This document shows, one piece after another, positions 23,541 to 32,801 of a DNA stretch of 64,000 bases. The first letter of the stretch is position 1. Each line of letters starts with the position of its first letter. The DNA comes from a virus. The stretch covers positions 1-64,000 of IMG/VR virus record IMGVR_UViG_3300020385_000006, one strand, 5' to 3'. Below the pieces are notes generated by a model. It was not told the origin of the DNA. It worked only from the letters and a program-made list of their open reading frames with translations, and did not search any database. A program made the position numbers and the translations under genes.

Positions 23541-23663
23541 TTACTTACGCTTATCTGTTGTTTTAGATTCTTGATCTTTTAATTTTCGTTTTTTACGAAT
23601 CTTCTGTGTTGGTTGATGTGTTTCCACATACTTGTCCAAATCATTCAAATTAATTTTTGACAT
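23541..23663 (-). CDS. 40-residue basic protein
   Basis: Found by reading the gap between 23512 and 23664. The ATG follows the upstream stop codon by one base (TAATATG) with AGGAA before it. The product starts MSKINLNDLDKYVE and becomes very basic (KIRKKRKLKDQESK). It may bind DNA or be a small structural protein; no family is recognised. Confidence 0.5.
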   Translation of the reverse strand: MSKINLNDLDKYVETHQPTQKIRKKRKLKDQESKTTDKRK

Positions 23664-23664
23664 A

Positions 23665-23913
23665 TTATTCCTGTACTCTTACTTTAAGTGATTTAATTTT
23701 ATCTAGGAATTCCTCGATAGAATAACTTTTACCACGCTCACATTTTATTACAAGCTCTTCAGTAATTGAATGTTGTTGATCAACTGCATTCATTAAAACA
23801 TTTAATCCTCTGTTTGCCCAGAATACGCCAAAACCATTATCATCTCCTAATTGATTGATATCATTGATAGTATCGGCTTCTGTATTACCGGGGTATAAAA
23901 TATAGTATCGCAT
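23665..23913 (-). CDS. hypothetical phage protein
   Basis: 82 residues, beginning MRYYILYPGNTEADTIND, with an alternating strand-helix pattern and a C-terminal basic helix (IEEFLDKIKSLKVRV). It is a small alpha/beta protein of a kind often found next to fibre genes. No name can be given. Confidence 0.6.
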   Translation of the reverse strand: MRYYILYPGNTEADTINDINQLGDDNGFGVFWANRGLNVLMNAVDQQHSITEELVIKCERGKSYSIEEFLDKIKSLKVRVQE

Positions 23914-23933
23914 TTGTTATAAATATGTATTAA

Positions 23934-24851
23934 TTAAGAATTTCCATTTGCAGTTATATGTTGTAGCTTTGCATCAGTTGATGCAGGATCTTGATCAAAC
24001 CATTTTTCTGTTTTAGTTTTTTTAACTACTGCACGTCCTTCTAATTTATTCCAATCCTGTTCTGGCCGTACATTTAAATTGGTTGACCATGCTCCTTCAA
24101 TAGTTGGAACTTTAACTCCTAGCTCATCGGCCATACTTATAAATGCATTTATATCTTTAGGAAAACATGAACCTCCAAAACCTAATTTTCCATCAGGCCC
24201 AGGGACATTTAAATGAGAATCGCCAATACGTTGATCTGCTGTAAAGCCGGCTAGAGCTTGTTTCCAATTGGCTCCTACTGCATCGCTTACTTGTTTCATT
24301 TCATTCATGATTGAAACTTTACTAGCAAAAAATACATTATTCATATATTTTATCAATTCCGCGGTTATAGTATCTGTCTCTATAATGTAACAATGTTCAA
24401 ATCGTTCGCGAAATAACTTTGCTACACGCTTAGTTAATCGTTTTGCACCACCTAAGATTATACGAGATTGTGTTAAGAAATCTAATTTTGCTGTACGTTC
24501 AGTCAAGAATTCCGGATTAAAGATTATGTTGAGTTTTGGAAATTGTTTTATAAAATTATTAACAGATCCCGGTACCATTGTAGATTTTAAAATGATAACG
24601 TTATTACGATTTTTATTTTTATAAGATATTTCCTTTAAAGCCTTTTCTACTATATCTAAACTTATAGATCCATCTTCTTGCATAGGAGTTGGTACTGCTA
24701 CAAATATACAATCACATTCTAATACTTCTTCAATCGTATTAAGATTACGCTTAGGATCTTTATCATGAATTCGAATCTCATGAGTAGGAGAAAATCCGAA
24801 TGCAACAGAATTACCTACAAATCCATTACCTATAATTCCAATTTTATTCAT
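23934..24851 (-). CDS. UDP-sugar/GDP-mannose 6-dehydrogenase family protein
   Basis: 305 residues. The Rossmann motif GIIGNGFVGNSVAFG opens the protein, FVAVPTPMQEDGSI follows near residue 52, and GFGGSCFPKDINAF near residue 222 holds the catalytic Cys and the Lys. The family oxidises the C6 alcohol of a nucleotide sugar to a uronic acid. It is shorter than usual (about 400 or more); the C-terminal sugar-binding domain is missing or replaced by a charged tail, so its activity is uncertain. First biosynthetic gene at this end of the sugar locus. Confidence 0.8.
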   Translation of the reverse strand: MNKIGIIGNGFVGNSVAFGFSPTHEIRIHDKDPKRNLNTIEEVLECDCIFVAVPTPMQEDGSISLDIVEKALKEISYKNKNRNNVIILKSTMVPGSVNNFIKQFPKLNIIFNPEFLTERTAKLDFLTQSRIILGGAKRLTKRVAKLFRERFEHCYIIETDTITAELIKYMNNVFFASKVSIMNEMKQVSDAVGANWKQALAGFTADQRIGDSHLNVPGPDGKLGFGGSCFPKDINAFISMADELGVKVPTIEGAWSTNLNVRPEQDWNKLEGRAVVKKTKTEKWFDQDPASTDAKLQHITANGNS

Positions 24852-24858
24852 TTGCTTC

Positions 24859-25719
24859 CTAATTATTTTTTAAAAATTCTTCTATATACTCATTTAAGAG
24901 TTCTTTTGGCTCATATCCAACTTCTTGAGTTTTTGATATATCCGCTTTTGTAGTCCATGCTTCACCTAATCGAGCTGGAATATAAGTTGTTTTACATTTA
25001 AACATATCTGCTAGTTCATTTATTGAATGGTTCCTGCTAGTTCCTAAATTATAAATTTCACCTTTATATTCACCTTTGCTAAGACAAATCATACCATTAG
25101 ATATATCAAACACATGCGTAAAGTCTCTTCGTTGATCACCAGTTCCGGTAATTGTCAATGGTTCATTAGCATTATACTGTCTTTCAAATATACCAATAAC
25201 TGTTGCATATGTTCCTTCCCATGGTTGTCTAGGACCGTATACATTGAAAAATCTAGTAGATACTGTAGACATGTTATAAATATCTGAATACATTTTTAAT
25301 ATTTCTTCACCTGACCATTTAGTAAATGCATATGGATTAAGGTGAGGGCCAGCTTCGGCAGAACTACTAGCTGCATATATTATTTTTGCTCCACACCGTT
25401 TTGCTAATTCACATACTTGTACAGTTCCTAATGTATTTGCTTTAAAATATGATACTGGATCTAGAAAACTAGGCTGTATTCTAGACAATCCAGCGAGGTG
25501 GAATATCAAATCAAAATTTAGATTTTGATATTTAATTTTATCTAGATTATTAATATCATCAATAATATACTCAACTCCTTCTTCTTGATAATCACGATTA
25601 CTCGAATTTGAACATAAATTATCAATTACTGTAATATTGTAATTACCTTCTTTCTTAAGAATTTTTACTAGATTAGATCCTACAAATCCTAATCCGCCGG
25701 TGACTAACACGTTTTGCAT
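24859..25719 (-). CDS. NAD-dependent sugar epimerase/dehydratase
   Basis: 286 residues. Extended SDR fold with GGLGFVGSNLVKIL at the start, FHLAGLSRIQ, AASSSAEAG and the YxxxK pair in NPYAFTKWSGEE. Most like UDP-glucose 4-epimerases and related UDP-sugar epimerases. It works on nucleotide sugars made elsewhere in the locus or the host. The usual Ser before the YxxxK motif is present. Confidence 0.8.
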   Translation of the reverse strand: MQNVLVTGGLGFVGSNLVKILKKEGNYNITVIDNLCSNSSNRDYQEEGVEYIIDDINNLDKIKYQNLNFDLIFHLAGLSRIQPSFLDPVSYFKANTLGTVQVCELAKRCGAKIIYAASSSAEAGPHLNPYAFTKWSGEEILKMYSDIYNMSTVSTRFFNVYGPRQPWEGTYATVIGIFERQYNANEPLTITGTGDQRRDFTHVFDISNGMICLSKGEYKGEIYNLGTSRNHSINELADMFKCKTTYIPARLGEAWTTKADISKTQEVGYEPKELLNEYIEEFLKNN

Positions 25720-25730
25720 TTTATTTCCTT

Positions 25731-26954
25731 TTAATTGTTATGTATTAAATTATTTTCATATGTTTCTAAACTATGAATTGTTACTTGTAAATTTTCTATT
25801 TCAAAATGAGTTGGTTCAATTAATATTGCTTCCCATAGTTGTTCATCATTGGCAAGTATTTCTGATAATGTTTGTATAATTCTAAAATCGTTATTGCTGA
25901 ATCGATTACCATCTATTTCAACTAAGATATCATTCTGTTTTTCATTATCAAAAGGTTTTATTTTATCTAACAGATCATAATGGGTATTTATTTGTTCTCG
26001 CTTTATATATGAATTATAATCACAATCAACATATATTGTACTACACCATGGTTCTAGCGTCTCTAACAACTGATCATTACAATTCTTAATTATGAATCCT
26101 ATATCATACTTAGGAGGAACAATAGGTTTCATTAACGCATCATGTTTACAAAAATGTCCCCATTTACGAATAAACTCTCTAGTTGATTTTTGATTTTGTT
26201 TTAACCATTCATCCGTTTCTCTGTTCTTCATAAACACTTCTCCATCCGGATTTCTTTTAGCGCCATCCGCAAATCGGCTACCTCTACATGTCATATGATA
26301 TACACAACCTTCCCATGTTTGAATAAATTTAATTCCATTTAATTGAAACCGGTTAAATATATCTGTATCTTCTTTTGATTGTGGAGCAAATATAGGATCG
26401 TGGCCGCCTATCTTTTGAAAGTCCTTTTTCCAAAATGCCCATGGGGCAAATATACCTTCCGTTGTTTTATTTACTCGATCAGCTTTTGTGTCACGCATAT
26501 ACCGAAGTAATTTATCTTCATCAAATTCTTCAGGCTCTATACCAAAATCAACAAGTATCTTTTCAGGACCGTCCGGATGTAAAGGCGGTTCGATTCTAGT
26601 TAAAGATACAATAATATTTTCTTTAAGATGCCATTCAATTGAATCAATAGCTCCTGGACATAAATACATATCTGCATGATATATCATACATATGTCATGT
26701 GAAGCAACTTCATTAACTAATCTATCATATAAAATGGTATGTCCTAATCTAGTCGGTCCTTCATTTCGTATCGCCTTAAAATTAGAATCTGTTTGCATCA
26801 TTTCTTGACACCAATCCCATGTACCATCATTTGAAAAATCATCTGCTACACATATTTCTACTGTATGATTGCCTTGGTTTTTTCTTATAGAATCGTAAGA
26901 CCATTTAAGATACTTAAGATTATTTCTACCTGGTTGTATTAAACTAATTTTCAT
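25731..26954 (-). CDS. family 2 glycosyltransferase with extra C-terminal domain
   Basis: 407 residues. The GT-A start SLIQPGRNNLKYLKWS, ICVADDFSNDGTWDW and IYHADMYLCPGAI (DxD type) identify a GT2 enzyme in about the first 270 residues. The last 130 residues are extra and not recognised. It overlaps the GT gene upstream (ATGA). Acceptor and donor are unknown. Confidence 0.8.
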   Translation of the reverse strand: MKISLIQPGRNNLKYLKWSYDSIRKNQGNHTVEICVADDFSNDGTWDWCQEMMQTDSNFKAIRNEGPTRLGHTILYDRLVNEVASHDICMIYHADMYLCPGAIDSIEWHLKENIIVSLTRIEPPLHPDGPEKILVDFGIEPEEFDEDKLLRYMRDTKADRVNKTTEGIFAPWAFWKKDFQKIGGHDPIFAPQSKEDTDIFNRFQLNGIKFIQTWEGCVYHMTCRGSRFADGAKRNPDGEVFMKNRETDEWLKQNQKSTREFIRKWGHFCKHDALMKPIVPPKYDIGFIIKNCNDQLLETLEPWCSTIYVDCDYNSYIKREQINTHYDLLDKIKPFDNEKQNDILVEIDGNRFSNNDFRIIQTLSEILANDEQLWEAILIEPTHFEIENLQVTIHSLETYENNLIHNN

Positions 26955-27829
26955 TGTAACCTTGTTTTTACGTTTGTACCATGTATCGGCTTAACAAATG
27001 TAGATTCATCATCTTCTGGTAATCTCCCCCATTTCTCAATAAATTTTCTTGTACTTTCTTGTTCAATACGTGCTAAGCGGTCCGGACGTTTATTGATATT
27101 ATCATCAGGAAATCTAGATGCTCTTGACGAAAAATGCCATTGTACTGATTTAGTAATCATTTTAAATTCATATCCTTCTAATTGCATTCGTATAAATAAA
27201 TCTTTGTCTTCCCAATATGCTGGTGCAAATAATGGATCATTTCCTCCTATCCATTCATAATCAGCTTTACGACAAAAGAATCCGGCACCGCCTGCCTTTC
27301 TTACAATTGAATCGTTTTCAGCTGAAAATTGAGTTGCCCATTCATCAAAATACTTACTATTAAAATTATGATGGAATTCTCCAAATTCATCTATTGGTAC
27401 AAATACTGTACCAGGTCTATACCATGGATCATTTGGAAATATTTTTGGTTGTATTCTAAATGACGATGCTATAAGTCTAACTCCTGGTTCTATATCATCG
27501 TATAATTTTAACAACTCAATGTCTTGGTTAGGTGCTATCCACATATCAGCATGAATTATATTTACAAATTCAGTATTTGATTGATGTACACAAATATCCA
27601 TACCTCCGCCAATTCCGCGTGGCACTTTATTCGATTCTATTATAGGTGTAAGATTTAATTTAGCTTTATTTTCTTCTAACCATTCATTAGTACCATCTGT
27701 ACAATTCTCGGCATGTACGATTATAGGCATATCATTGTAATATGCATTCTGCCTTACTGAGTCAATTGCCAATCTAAGATAAGATAGATTATTAAATGAT
27801 GATATACATGTTGTTATTTTATGTTTCAT
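26951..27829 (-). CDS. family 2 glycosyltransferase
   Basis: 292 residues. TTCISSFNNLSYLRLAIDSV, VHAENCTDGTNEW and NIIHADMWIAP give the GT-A nucleotide-sugar fold and a metal-binding site. It is a relative of the next gene downstream. The ATG is four bases after the -7 box of a promoter match, so the mRNA may have no leader. Confidence 0.8.
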   Translation of the reverse strand: MKHKITTCISSFNNLSYLRLAIDSVRQNAYYNDMPIIVHAENCTDGTNEWLEENKAKLNLTPIIESNKVPRGIGGGMDICVHQSNTEFVNIIHADMWIAPNQDIELLKLYDDIEPGVRLIASSFRIQPKIFPNDPWYRPGTVFVPIDEFGEFHHNFNSKYFDEWATQFSAENDSIVRKAGGAGFFCRKADYEWIGGNDPLFAPAYWEDKDLFIRMQLEGYEFKMITKSVQWHFSSRASRFPDDNINKRPDRLARIEQESTRKFIEKWGRLPEDDESTFVKPIHGTNVKTRLQ

Positions 27830-27832
27830 ACT

Positions 27833-27864
27833 TCAATATAACTAATTTTTTACAGACTTCCTAA
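27833..27864 (-). promoter_or_regulatory. variant promoter, TTAG-N20-TATATTGA
   Basis: Minus-strand TTAGGAAGTCTG, 20-bp spacer, -7 box TATATTGA. The box ends four bases before the ATG at 27829. Confidence 0.5.
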
Positions 27865-28847
27865 TTTTTAGTTAATTTTATCACATTATTTAATAATTTT
27901 AAATCATTATCGACCATTTTCTGTACTAGCATATTAAATGATGTTTTAGGAGACCAATCCATTTGTGTCTTAGCCTTTGTATAATCACCTCTTAAAACAT
28001 CTACTTCTGCAGGTCTCATAAATCTAGGATCTTGTTTAATATATGGTGCCCAATTATCAATACCTATATATTTAAAAGCAACATCTAAAAATTCTCTAAT
28101 AGAATGAGTTTCTCCCGTTGCTACCACATAATCATCAGCTACATCCTGTTGTAACATTAACCACATTACTTCTACATAATCAGGTGCATAGCCCCAATCG
28201 CGTTTAGCTTCTAAATTACCTAATGTAATATGATCTACCAATCCTAATTTAATGCGCGCCACACCATCAGAAATTTTTCTGGTTACAAATTCAATACCTC
28301 TACGTTCAGATTCATGATTAAATAAAATACCCGAGCATGCAAACATGTTATATGATTCTCTGTAATTTTTAGTTATCCAATGGCCATATAATTTAGCTAC
28401 ACCGTATGGACTCCTAGGATAGAATGGCGTTGATTCTTTAGCTGGATTTTCTACCATACGACCAAACATTTCTGATGAACTTGCTTGGTAAAATCTAATC
28501 TTAGGATTGTATTCACGTATTGCTTCTAATATTCGCAGTACACCTATCCCTGTTACTTCGCTAGTATGTTCTGGTGTATTCCAACTTTCGCCTACAAATG
28601 ATTGAGCTGCTAAATTATATACTTCATCGGGATCACATTCTTTTAAACATCTTAACAATGAATTCTGGTCTGTCAAATCACCATTTAATATTGTTATATC
28701 ATCTTTCAAATGTTTAGTATTCACATCATTTACATTTGATGAACGACGTTCCATTCCGTATACTTTATATCCTTTAGTTAATAATAAATCTGCTAGATGG
28801 CTTCCATCCATTCCATTAATACCTGTTATAAATGCTGTTTTTGTCAT
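27861..28847 (-). CDS. gmd: GDP-mannose 4,6-dehydratase
   Basis: 328 residues. GINGMDGSHLADLLL, the RRSS word at 34-37, AAQSFVGESW, ASSSEMFG, SPYGVAKLYGHW (YxxxK), NHESERRGIEFVTRK and LGNLEAKRDWGYAPDYVE are the typical motifs of Gmd. It converts GDP-mannose to GDP-4-keto-6-deoxymannose, the precursor of fucose, perosamine and rhamnose sugars. A DegT aminotransferase 4 kb upstream could convert this product to GDP-perosamine. Slightly shorter than cellular Gmd (about 345-370). Confidence 0.92.
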   Translation of the reverse strand: MTKTAFITGINGMDGSHLADLLLTKGYKVYGMERRSSNVNDVNTKHLKDDITILNGDLTDQNSLLRCLKECDPDEVYNLAAQSFVGESWNTPEHTSEVTGIGVLRILEAIREYNPKIRFYQASSSEMFGRMVENPAKESTPFYPRSPYGVAKLYGHWITKNYRESYNMFACSGILFNHESERRGIEFVTRKISDGVARIKLGLVDHITLGNLEAKRDWGYAPDYVEVMWLMLQQDVADDYVVATGETHSIREFLDVAFKYIGIDNWAPYIKQDPRFMRPAEVDVLRGDYTKAKTQMDWSPKTSFNMLVQKMVDNDLKLLNNVIKLTKN

Positions 28848-29827
28848 ATTGTATAGTCCTTATATTCGTAAAATTTACCTTTATTTTGTATTAAACATGA
28901 TATGTTATGTTGTGATAATTGTTTAAACTTTTTAAAATTATTATTTTTGTCTGGTGTGAATGAATGCGGATTGGTTTCATTTGCTATATATAATCTTTTC
29001 CTAGGATGGCGCCTCGCATGAACATGTAATATATTTTTACAAATAAATTGCTTGAATTGATCACCGAGTAATTTTTGCGCCATGATAGCCAAACCTTCAT
29101 CATCATTATATATTAAACATGGCGGAATATTAATTCCTGACTTGATTAAATCAGCTGATAATACTAAACATGCTCCGCTAATTTTTGGATATGGTATATA
29201 GCTAATCTCAAATGATGATTTAGCTTCAGAATTAATTTTATTCATCTTTTCTATAGACATTACCGACTTTGCTTGATTTGGGTTTAAATGACTATCAGGT
29301 CCATCTTTAAACTCATGATCTATAAATTTAGGATGTACTAACGGATCCCAAGAATTATCCCACATCTTACGATCTGCAAAGCTTAAAATATATCGATGTA
29401 TATTCTGCGTATCTGTATAATTAGCTAATGTTTCAATTACTTCAAATGCTTCTTTTGGAAATAAGCTATCTGTTTCTCCCCACATCACATAATCTACATG
29501 TTTACAGTAATTGTAATTTAAATCACGACGATAATCAGCATGGTAATAAACTCCATCTATAGTATCATGATATTTAATATTCGTATTGTATTTATGTAAT
29601 CGAGCTACTTGTGTTTTAAACTTTGAAATTAATTCTGATTTAGATATTTGTTCTACATCAATTTTTTCTATATGTTCAGATGTATTAAAACAAATATCAA
29701 GAATAACATTTTCATGATTATCAACGTCGGACATTAGATTTAAAATACCATCCACATATGTTTTGAAAATTTCAATTTCAAAATACATGACATGTACTCC
29801 AATTACATATTGTTTATTCAACTGCAT
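28844..29827 (-). CDS. GT-A type glycosyltransferase-like protein
   Basis: 327 residues from the start chosen at 29827 (MQLNKQYVIG), where GGAGAG precedes the ATG and the overlap with the upstream stop is short; a start four codons earlier is possible. YVMWGETDSLFPKEAFEV gives a DxD-like site, YNDDEGLAIMAQ a second acidic motif and HVHARRHPRKR a basic end. No exact family. It overlaps gmd by four bases. Confidence 0.6.
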   Translation of the reverse strand: MQLNKQYVIGVHVMYFEIEIFKTYVDGILNLMSDVDNHENVILDICFNTSEHIEKIDVEQISKSELISKFKTQVARLHKYNTNIKYHDTIDGVYYHADYRRDLNYNYCKHVDYVMWGETDSLFPKEAFEVIETLANYTDTQNIHRYILSFADRKMWDNSWDPLVHPKFIDHEFKDGPDSHLNPNQAKSVMSIEKMNKINSEAKSSFEISYIPYPKISGACLVLSADLIKSGINIPPCLIYNDDEGLAIMAQKLLGDQFKQFICKNILHVHARRHPRKRLYIANETNPHSFTPDKNNNFKKFKQLSQHNISCLIQNKGKFYEYKDYTI

Positions 29828-30561
29828 AATGCTCTCCATGTTTTTTCCATAAAATAATCTCTTTTTTCGTCCGGCATGCCGTTAAATTGGTAAATACCTT
29901 TGAAACACTTAGCAAATGTCAAATCATCGTCTAATATTTCAAATCGTGGCAAATCTACTGCACAAAATTCATACGGCAGATATGTTAACGACTCATCTGA
30001 AGCATGAGTGAGATGATTAATAATTGGCTGATCTGTTCCTACTCCATATGTTGTCTGCATATATTGTATTTGGTCTTTATGTTCCAAATAAAAATCTAAA
30101 TATCCTTTCCATATATGTTTTTGATTTTTATTAGTTATCTGAAATCCTCCACAGAAGTATTTGAAAATATCAAATGTCTTTCCATTAAACATATGTGTTG
30201 AATAATTTTCCATACTACGGCAAATCCAGTCCATGCTCCCGAAAGCTCTTGCAACTGTATATTTATCATCAGTCATATCAAAGAAATTTGGTGTATCCGG
30301 ATGAATTATACAATCAGCATCTGTTATTAATACTTGATCATATTCAATGCCACTATGATCTAAAATATCCATAGCATAATACCGTTGCCATGTTATTTTC
30401 ATTTCATCTGAAGAACATGCTAACTTATCCATGACAACCAACTCGGCATTATTTTTTTTACACCATTGTTTCCAACTATCAATGCCATAACGATAACATT
30501 GACTTCTAGTTTCTTCGCCCGGAATTGTTACCGCGGCCATAAATACTACATTTTTACTCAT
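29818..30561 (-). CDS. GT8-like glycosyltransferase
   Basis: 247 residues. VLITDADCIIHPDTPNFF carries the DxD motif in a GT8-like context; GVGTDQPIINHL and FNGMPDEKRDYF follow. It has the same layout as the next upstream gene (30554-31339), which suggests a tandem duplication. It is likely to transfer a hexose onto a phage-directed glycan. Confidence 0.7.
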   Translation of the reverse strand: MSKNVVFMAAVTIPGEETRSQCYRYGIDSWKQWCKKNNAELVVMDKLACSSDEMKITWQRYYAMDILDHSGIEYDQVLITDADCIIHPDTPNFFDMTDDKYTVARAFGSMDWICRSMENYSTHMFNGKTFDIFKYFCGGFQITNKNQKHIWKGYLDFYLEHKDQIQYMQTTYGVGTDQPIINHLTHASDESLTYLPYEFCAVDLPRFEILDDDLTFAKCFKGIYQFNGMPDEKRDYFMEKTWRALCS

Positions 30562-31339
30562 AATTATGTTTTATTAAATCCCATGTCTGTTTCATTAAGG
30601 GATATCGTTGAGTTCTATCAAATCCACTAAATTTCCAAATATATCCATACTTTATAAAAAATGGAGTGGTATTAGTTTTCAATTGCCAGTTATACGAAAA
30701 CCAATCAAATCGGTTTAAATGATTTAACATAAAAGCCGGAGATAATCCTAAATGAATATCAATATCATGGATTTGTAATAAAAAGTTATATATTGGTTGA
30801 TCAGTACCTCTTTTAATCGTATCCTGACATTCCATTATTGTATTAAAATTATCATCATGGTATTTTTCTAATATATCTAGGAAAGGTTTATGTGATTTAT
30901 CAAATACTTGGAATCCGCAATCTATATATTTAGTTATATCAAAATCAAAATTATCGAAAACAGTTTTATATCCTTGTACACACTCATAGACCCATTTTAA
31001 ATTTTCTAATGACCTATATATAGTAACCTTATCATTAGGACATTCTTTAAAGAAGTTAGGTGCATCCCATTTAATCATAGTACTACCATCTACTACACAT
31101 ATTTTATCAAAATTAATATTCGCAGTTTCTAGACAAGGAAATACATCAAACCAACGAGTCCAAGTAGTTCCATTTTTTTCACTGAGAGGGGTATTATATT
31201 CGTAAAATATAATATCATTTTTCTTGCACCAATATTCCCAACATTTTTTCGAATATTGGAAATATTCAAAACCTCCATGTTTTTTATTAAGCAAGGCATT
31301 GGAACTTTTAACTCCGACCCAAAATAATACATTTTTCAT
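30554..31339 (-). CDS. GT8-like glycosyltransferase, paralogue
   Basis: 261 residues. KICVVDGSTMIKWDAPNFF is in the place of the DxD motif (DGS here), CGFQVF and GTDQPIYNFL match the paralogue at 29818. The DxD motif is altered, so metal binding may differ or activity may be lost. It overlaps the downstream paralogue by eight bases. Confidence 0.7.
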   Translation of the reverse strand: MKNVLFWVGVKSSNALLNKKHGGFEYFQYSKKCWEYWCKKNDIIFYEYNTPLSEKNGTTWTRWFDVFPCLETANINFDKICVVDGSTMIKWDAPNFFKECPNDKVTIYRSLENLKWVYECVQGYKTVFDNFDFDITKYIDCGFQVFDKSHKPFLDILEKYHDDNFNTIMECQDTIKRGTDQPIYNFLLQIHDIDIHLGLSPAFMLNHLNRFDWFSYNWQLKTNTTPFFIKYGYIWKFSGFDRTQRYPLMKQTWDLIKHNYE

Positions 31340-31342
31340 ATT

Positions 31343-32200
31343 CTACCTTCCTAAATATTTTGTTACTACCTTGACCCAATTATAATAATAATCATCAGCT
31401 CTAACTGCTCCGCGGCCACCATGATGTATAAATGGCTTACCATTAATAAATCCTTCATCGCCATGGCTTATATTTAATGCATGTTGTGCTTTTAAAGATC
31501 GGTCTTCTGTGCTATTTTTACAAATATAAAATGGTTGGTTAGTTTCGCGTGCCCATAACGAGATCAAACCATATGTATCTTTATAATGACAATTAGGATA
31601 TAGATCACCCTCTTCTTTAAAATAGTTATTTTCTATAGTAGACCGTTCCATCAATCCAAATTGAGGTGTAAGTGCTTGATCTATATCATGTCTCCATCGA
31701 TATGATACAAATACATTTTCTTTAAGCAATGGCAATAATTCATCTACCCATGTATTTAAAAATACACAATCATGTTCAACATGACATATATATTTGCCAT
31801 TACCTTGTTTAACTCCAATTGTCATACCTGTTGATTGTAACCAACTATTAAAGCCTAATTCTCTTCTATCATATTTTGAGTAGCCATCCCAACCATAATT
31901 ATCAATAAAATATTGTTGAGAATATTTTCCATGCATACCATCTGTTCTTGCAGGAACTATAGATCCATCATCGTCATTAACTTGATTAACTCCTTTTATA
32001 ACTTTCACATGTGGTTCATCTTTAAACATGTCATGCAACTTTATTAGGTCAGGACTATCATCTGAGTTATTACCATTATTGACAACATAATATGTATAAG
32101 GATACTTAACATACTTTTTAATGCTCTCATGGATTAGCTTTACATAATCTAATCGTTTATAAGTAACGGTTACAAAATCTATACTATCAATCATTTTCAT
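31343..32200 (-). CDS. family 2 glycosyltransferase-like protein
   Basis: 285 residues from the start chosen at 32200 (MKMIDSIDFVTVTYKR), preceded by GGGAG; the longer frame to 32254 overlaps the methyltransferase gene. The fold begins with DFVTVTYKRLDYVKLI, has VVNNGNNSDDSPD and HVEHDCVFLNTWVDELLP (a DxD-like site). The C-terminus is rich in His and Gly (FIHHGGRGAV). Confidence 0.7.
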   Translation of the reverse strand: MKMIDSIDFVTVTYKRLDYVKLIHESIKKYVKYPYTYYVVNNGNNSDDSPDLIKLHDMFKDEPHVKVIKGVNQVNDDDGSIVPARTDGMHGKYSQQYFIDNYGWDGYSKYDRRELGFNSWLQSTGMTIGVKQGNGKYICHVEHDCVFLNTWVDELLPLLKENVFVSYRWRHDIDQALTPQFGLMERSTIENNYFKEEGDLYPNCHYKDTYGLISLWARETNQPFYICKNSTEDRSLKAQHALNISHGDEGFINGKPFIHHGGRGAVRADDYYYNWVKVVTKYLGR

Positions 32201-32801
32201 AAATTTTATCTCCCATGGGGTCAGATTGTTTCCATGTAGCAAATACATTTTCACCTTCCACTGGTATATCTGCTTTACGACCTTCTAAATTTAATGAAAT
32301 AGGGATTTCCCACGTCTCTGCTTGAGAATAATCCCATATATCACCATGTGATACTCTCCTAGGCGTCCATGGATGTACTGCTGTCAATCCAACCTTTTCT
32401 AATAATTTAGTTAACGATCTTTTATCATAAATTAAATAATGACATTCATATTCATATGATTGGCCGCCCATGACTAGACCTAATATATTTTCTATACGTT
32501 TTCCACATTTCTGATACACCTCAATTGCCTTTTCAAAATCTGGCGTTGCTATACGTAACATACCTCCTGGTTTCAGAACTCGAACCCATTCCTTTAATAC
32601 TTGTTCTATTTCATCACGCTTCACATGTTCTATTACGTGTGATGCATAAACTATATCAAATGTATTATCTGGAAAATTTAATATATCTATTCCGGAAATA
32701 TGGTCTACTCCAGGCATATCTCTTCCATCTAAATTCTCCCATGGAGATGGAAATATAGTACTACCACATCCAATATTTAAATATCTCACTTCTTTTGTCA
32801 T
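32187..32801 (-). CDS. SAM-dependent methyltransferase
   Basis: 204 residues. Motif I YLNIGCGST, DILNFPDNTFDIVYASHV and VLKPGGMLRIATPDFE are the class I (Methyltransf_11) signatures. In this setting it probably methylates a sugar or lipid carrier, though a small-molecule or protein target cannot be excluded. Overlaps both neighbouring genes. Confidence 0.8.
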   Translation of the reverse strand: MTKEVRYLNIGCGSTIFPSPWENLDGRDMPGVDHISGIDILNFPDNTFDIVYASHVIEHVKRDEIEQVLKEWVRVLKPGGMLRIATPDFEKAIEVYQKCGKRIENILGLVMGGQSYEYECHYLIYDKRSLTKLLEKVGLTAVHPWTPRRVSHGDIWDYSQAETWEIPISLNLEGRKADIPVEGENVFATWKQSDPMGDKIYEND

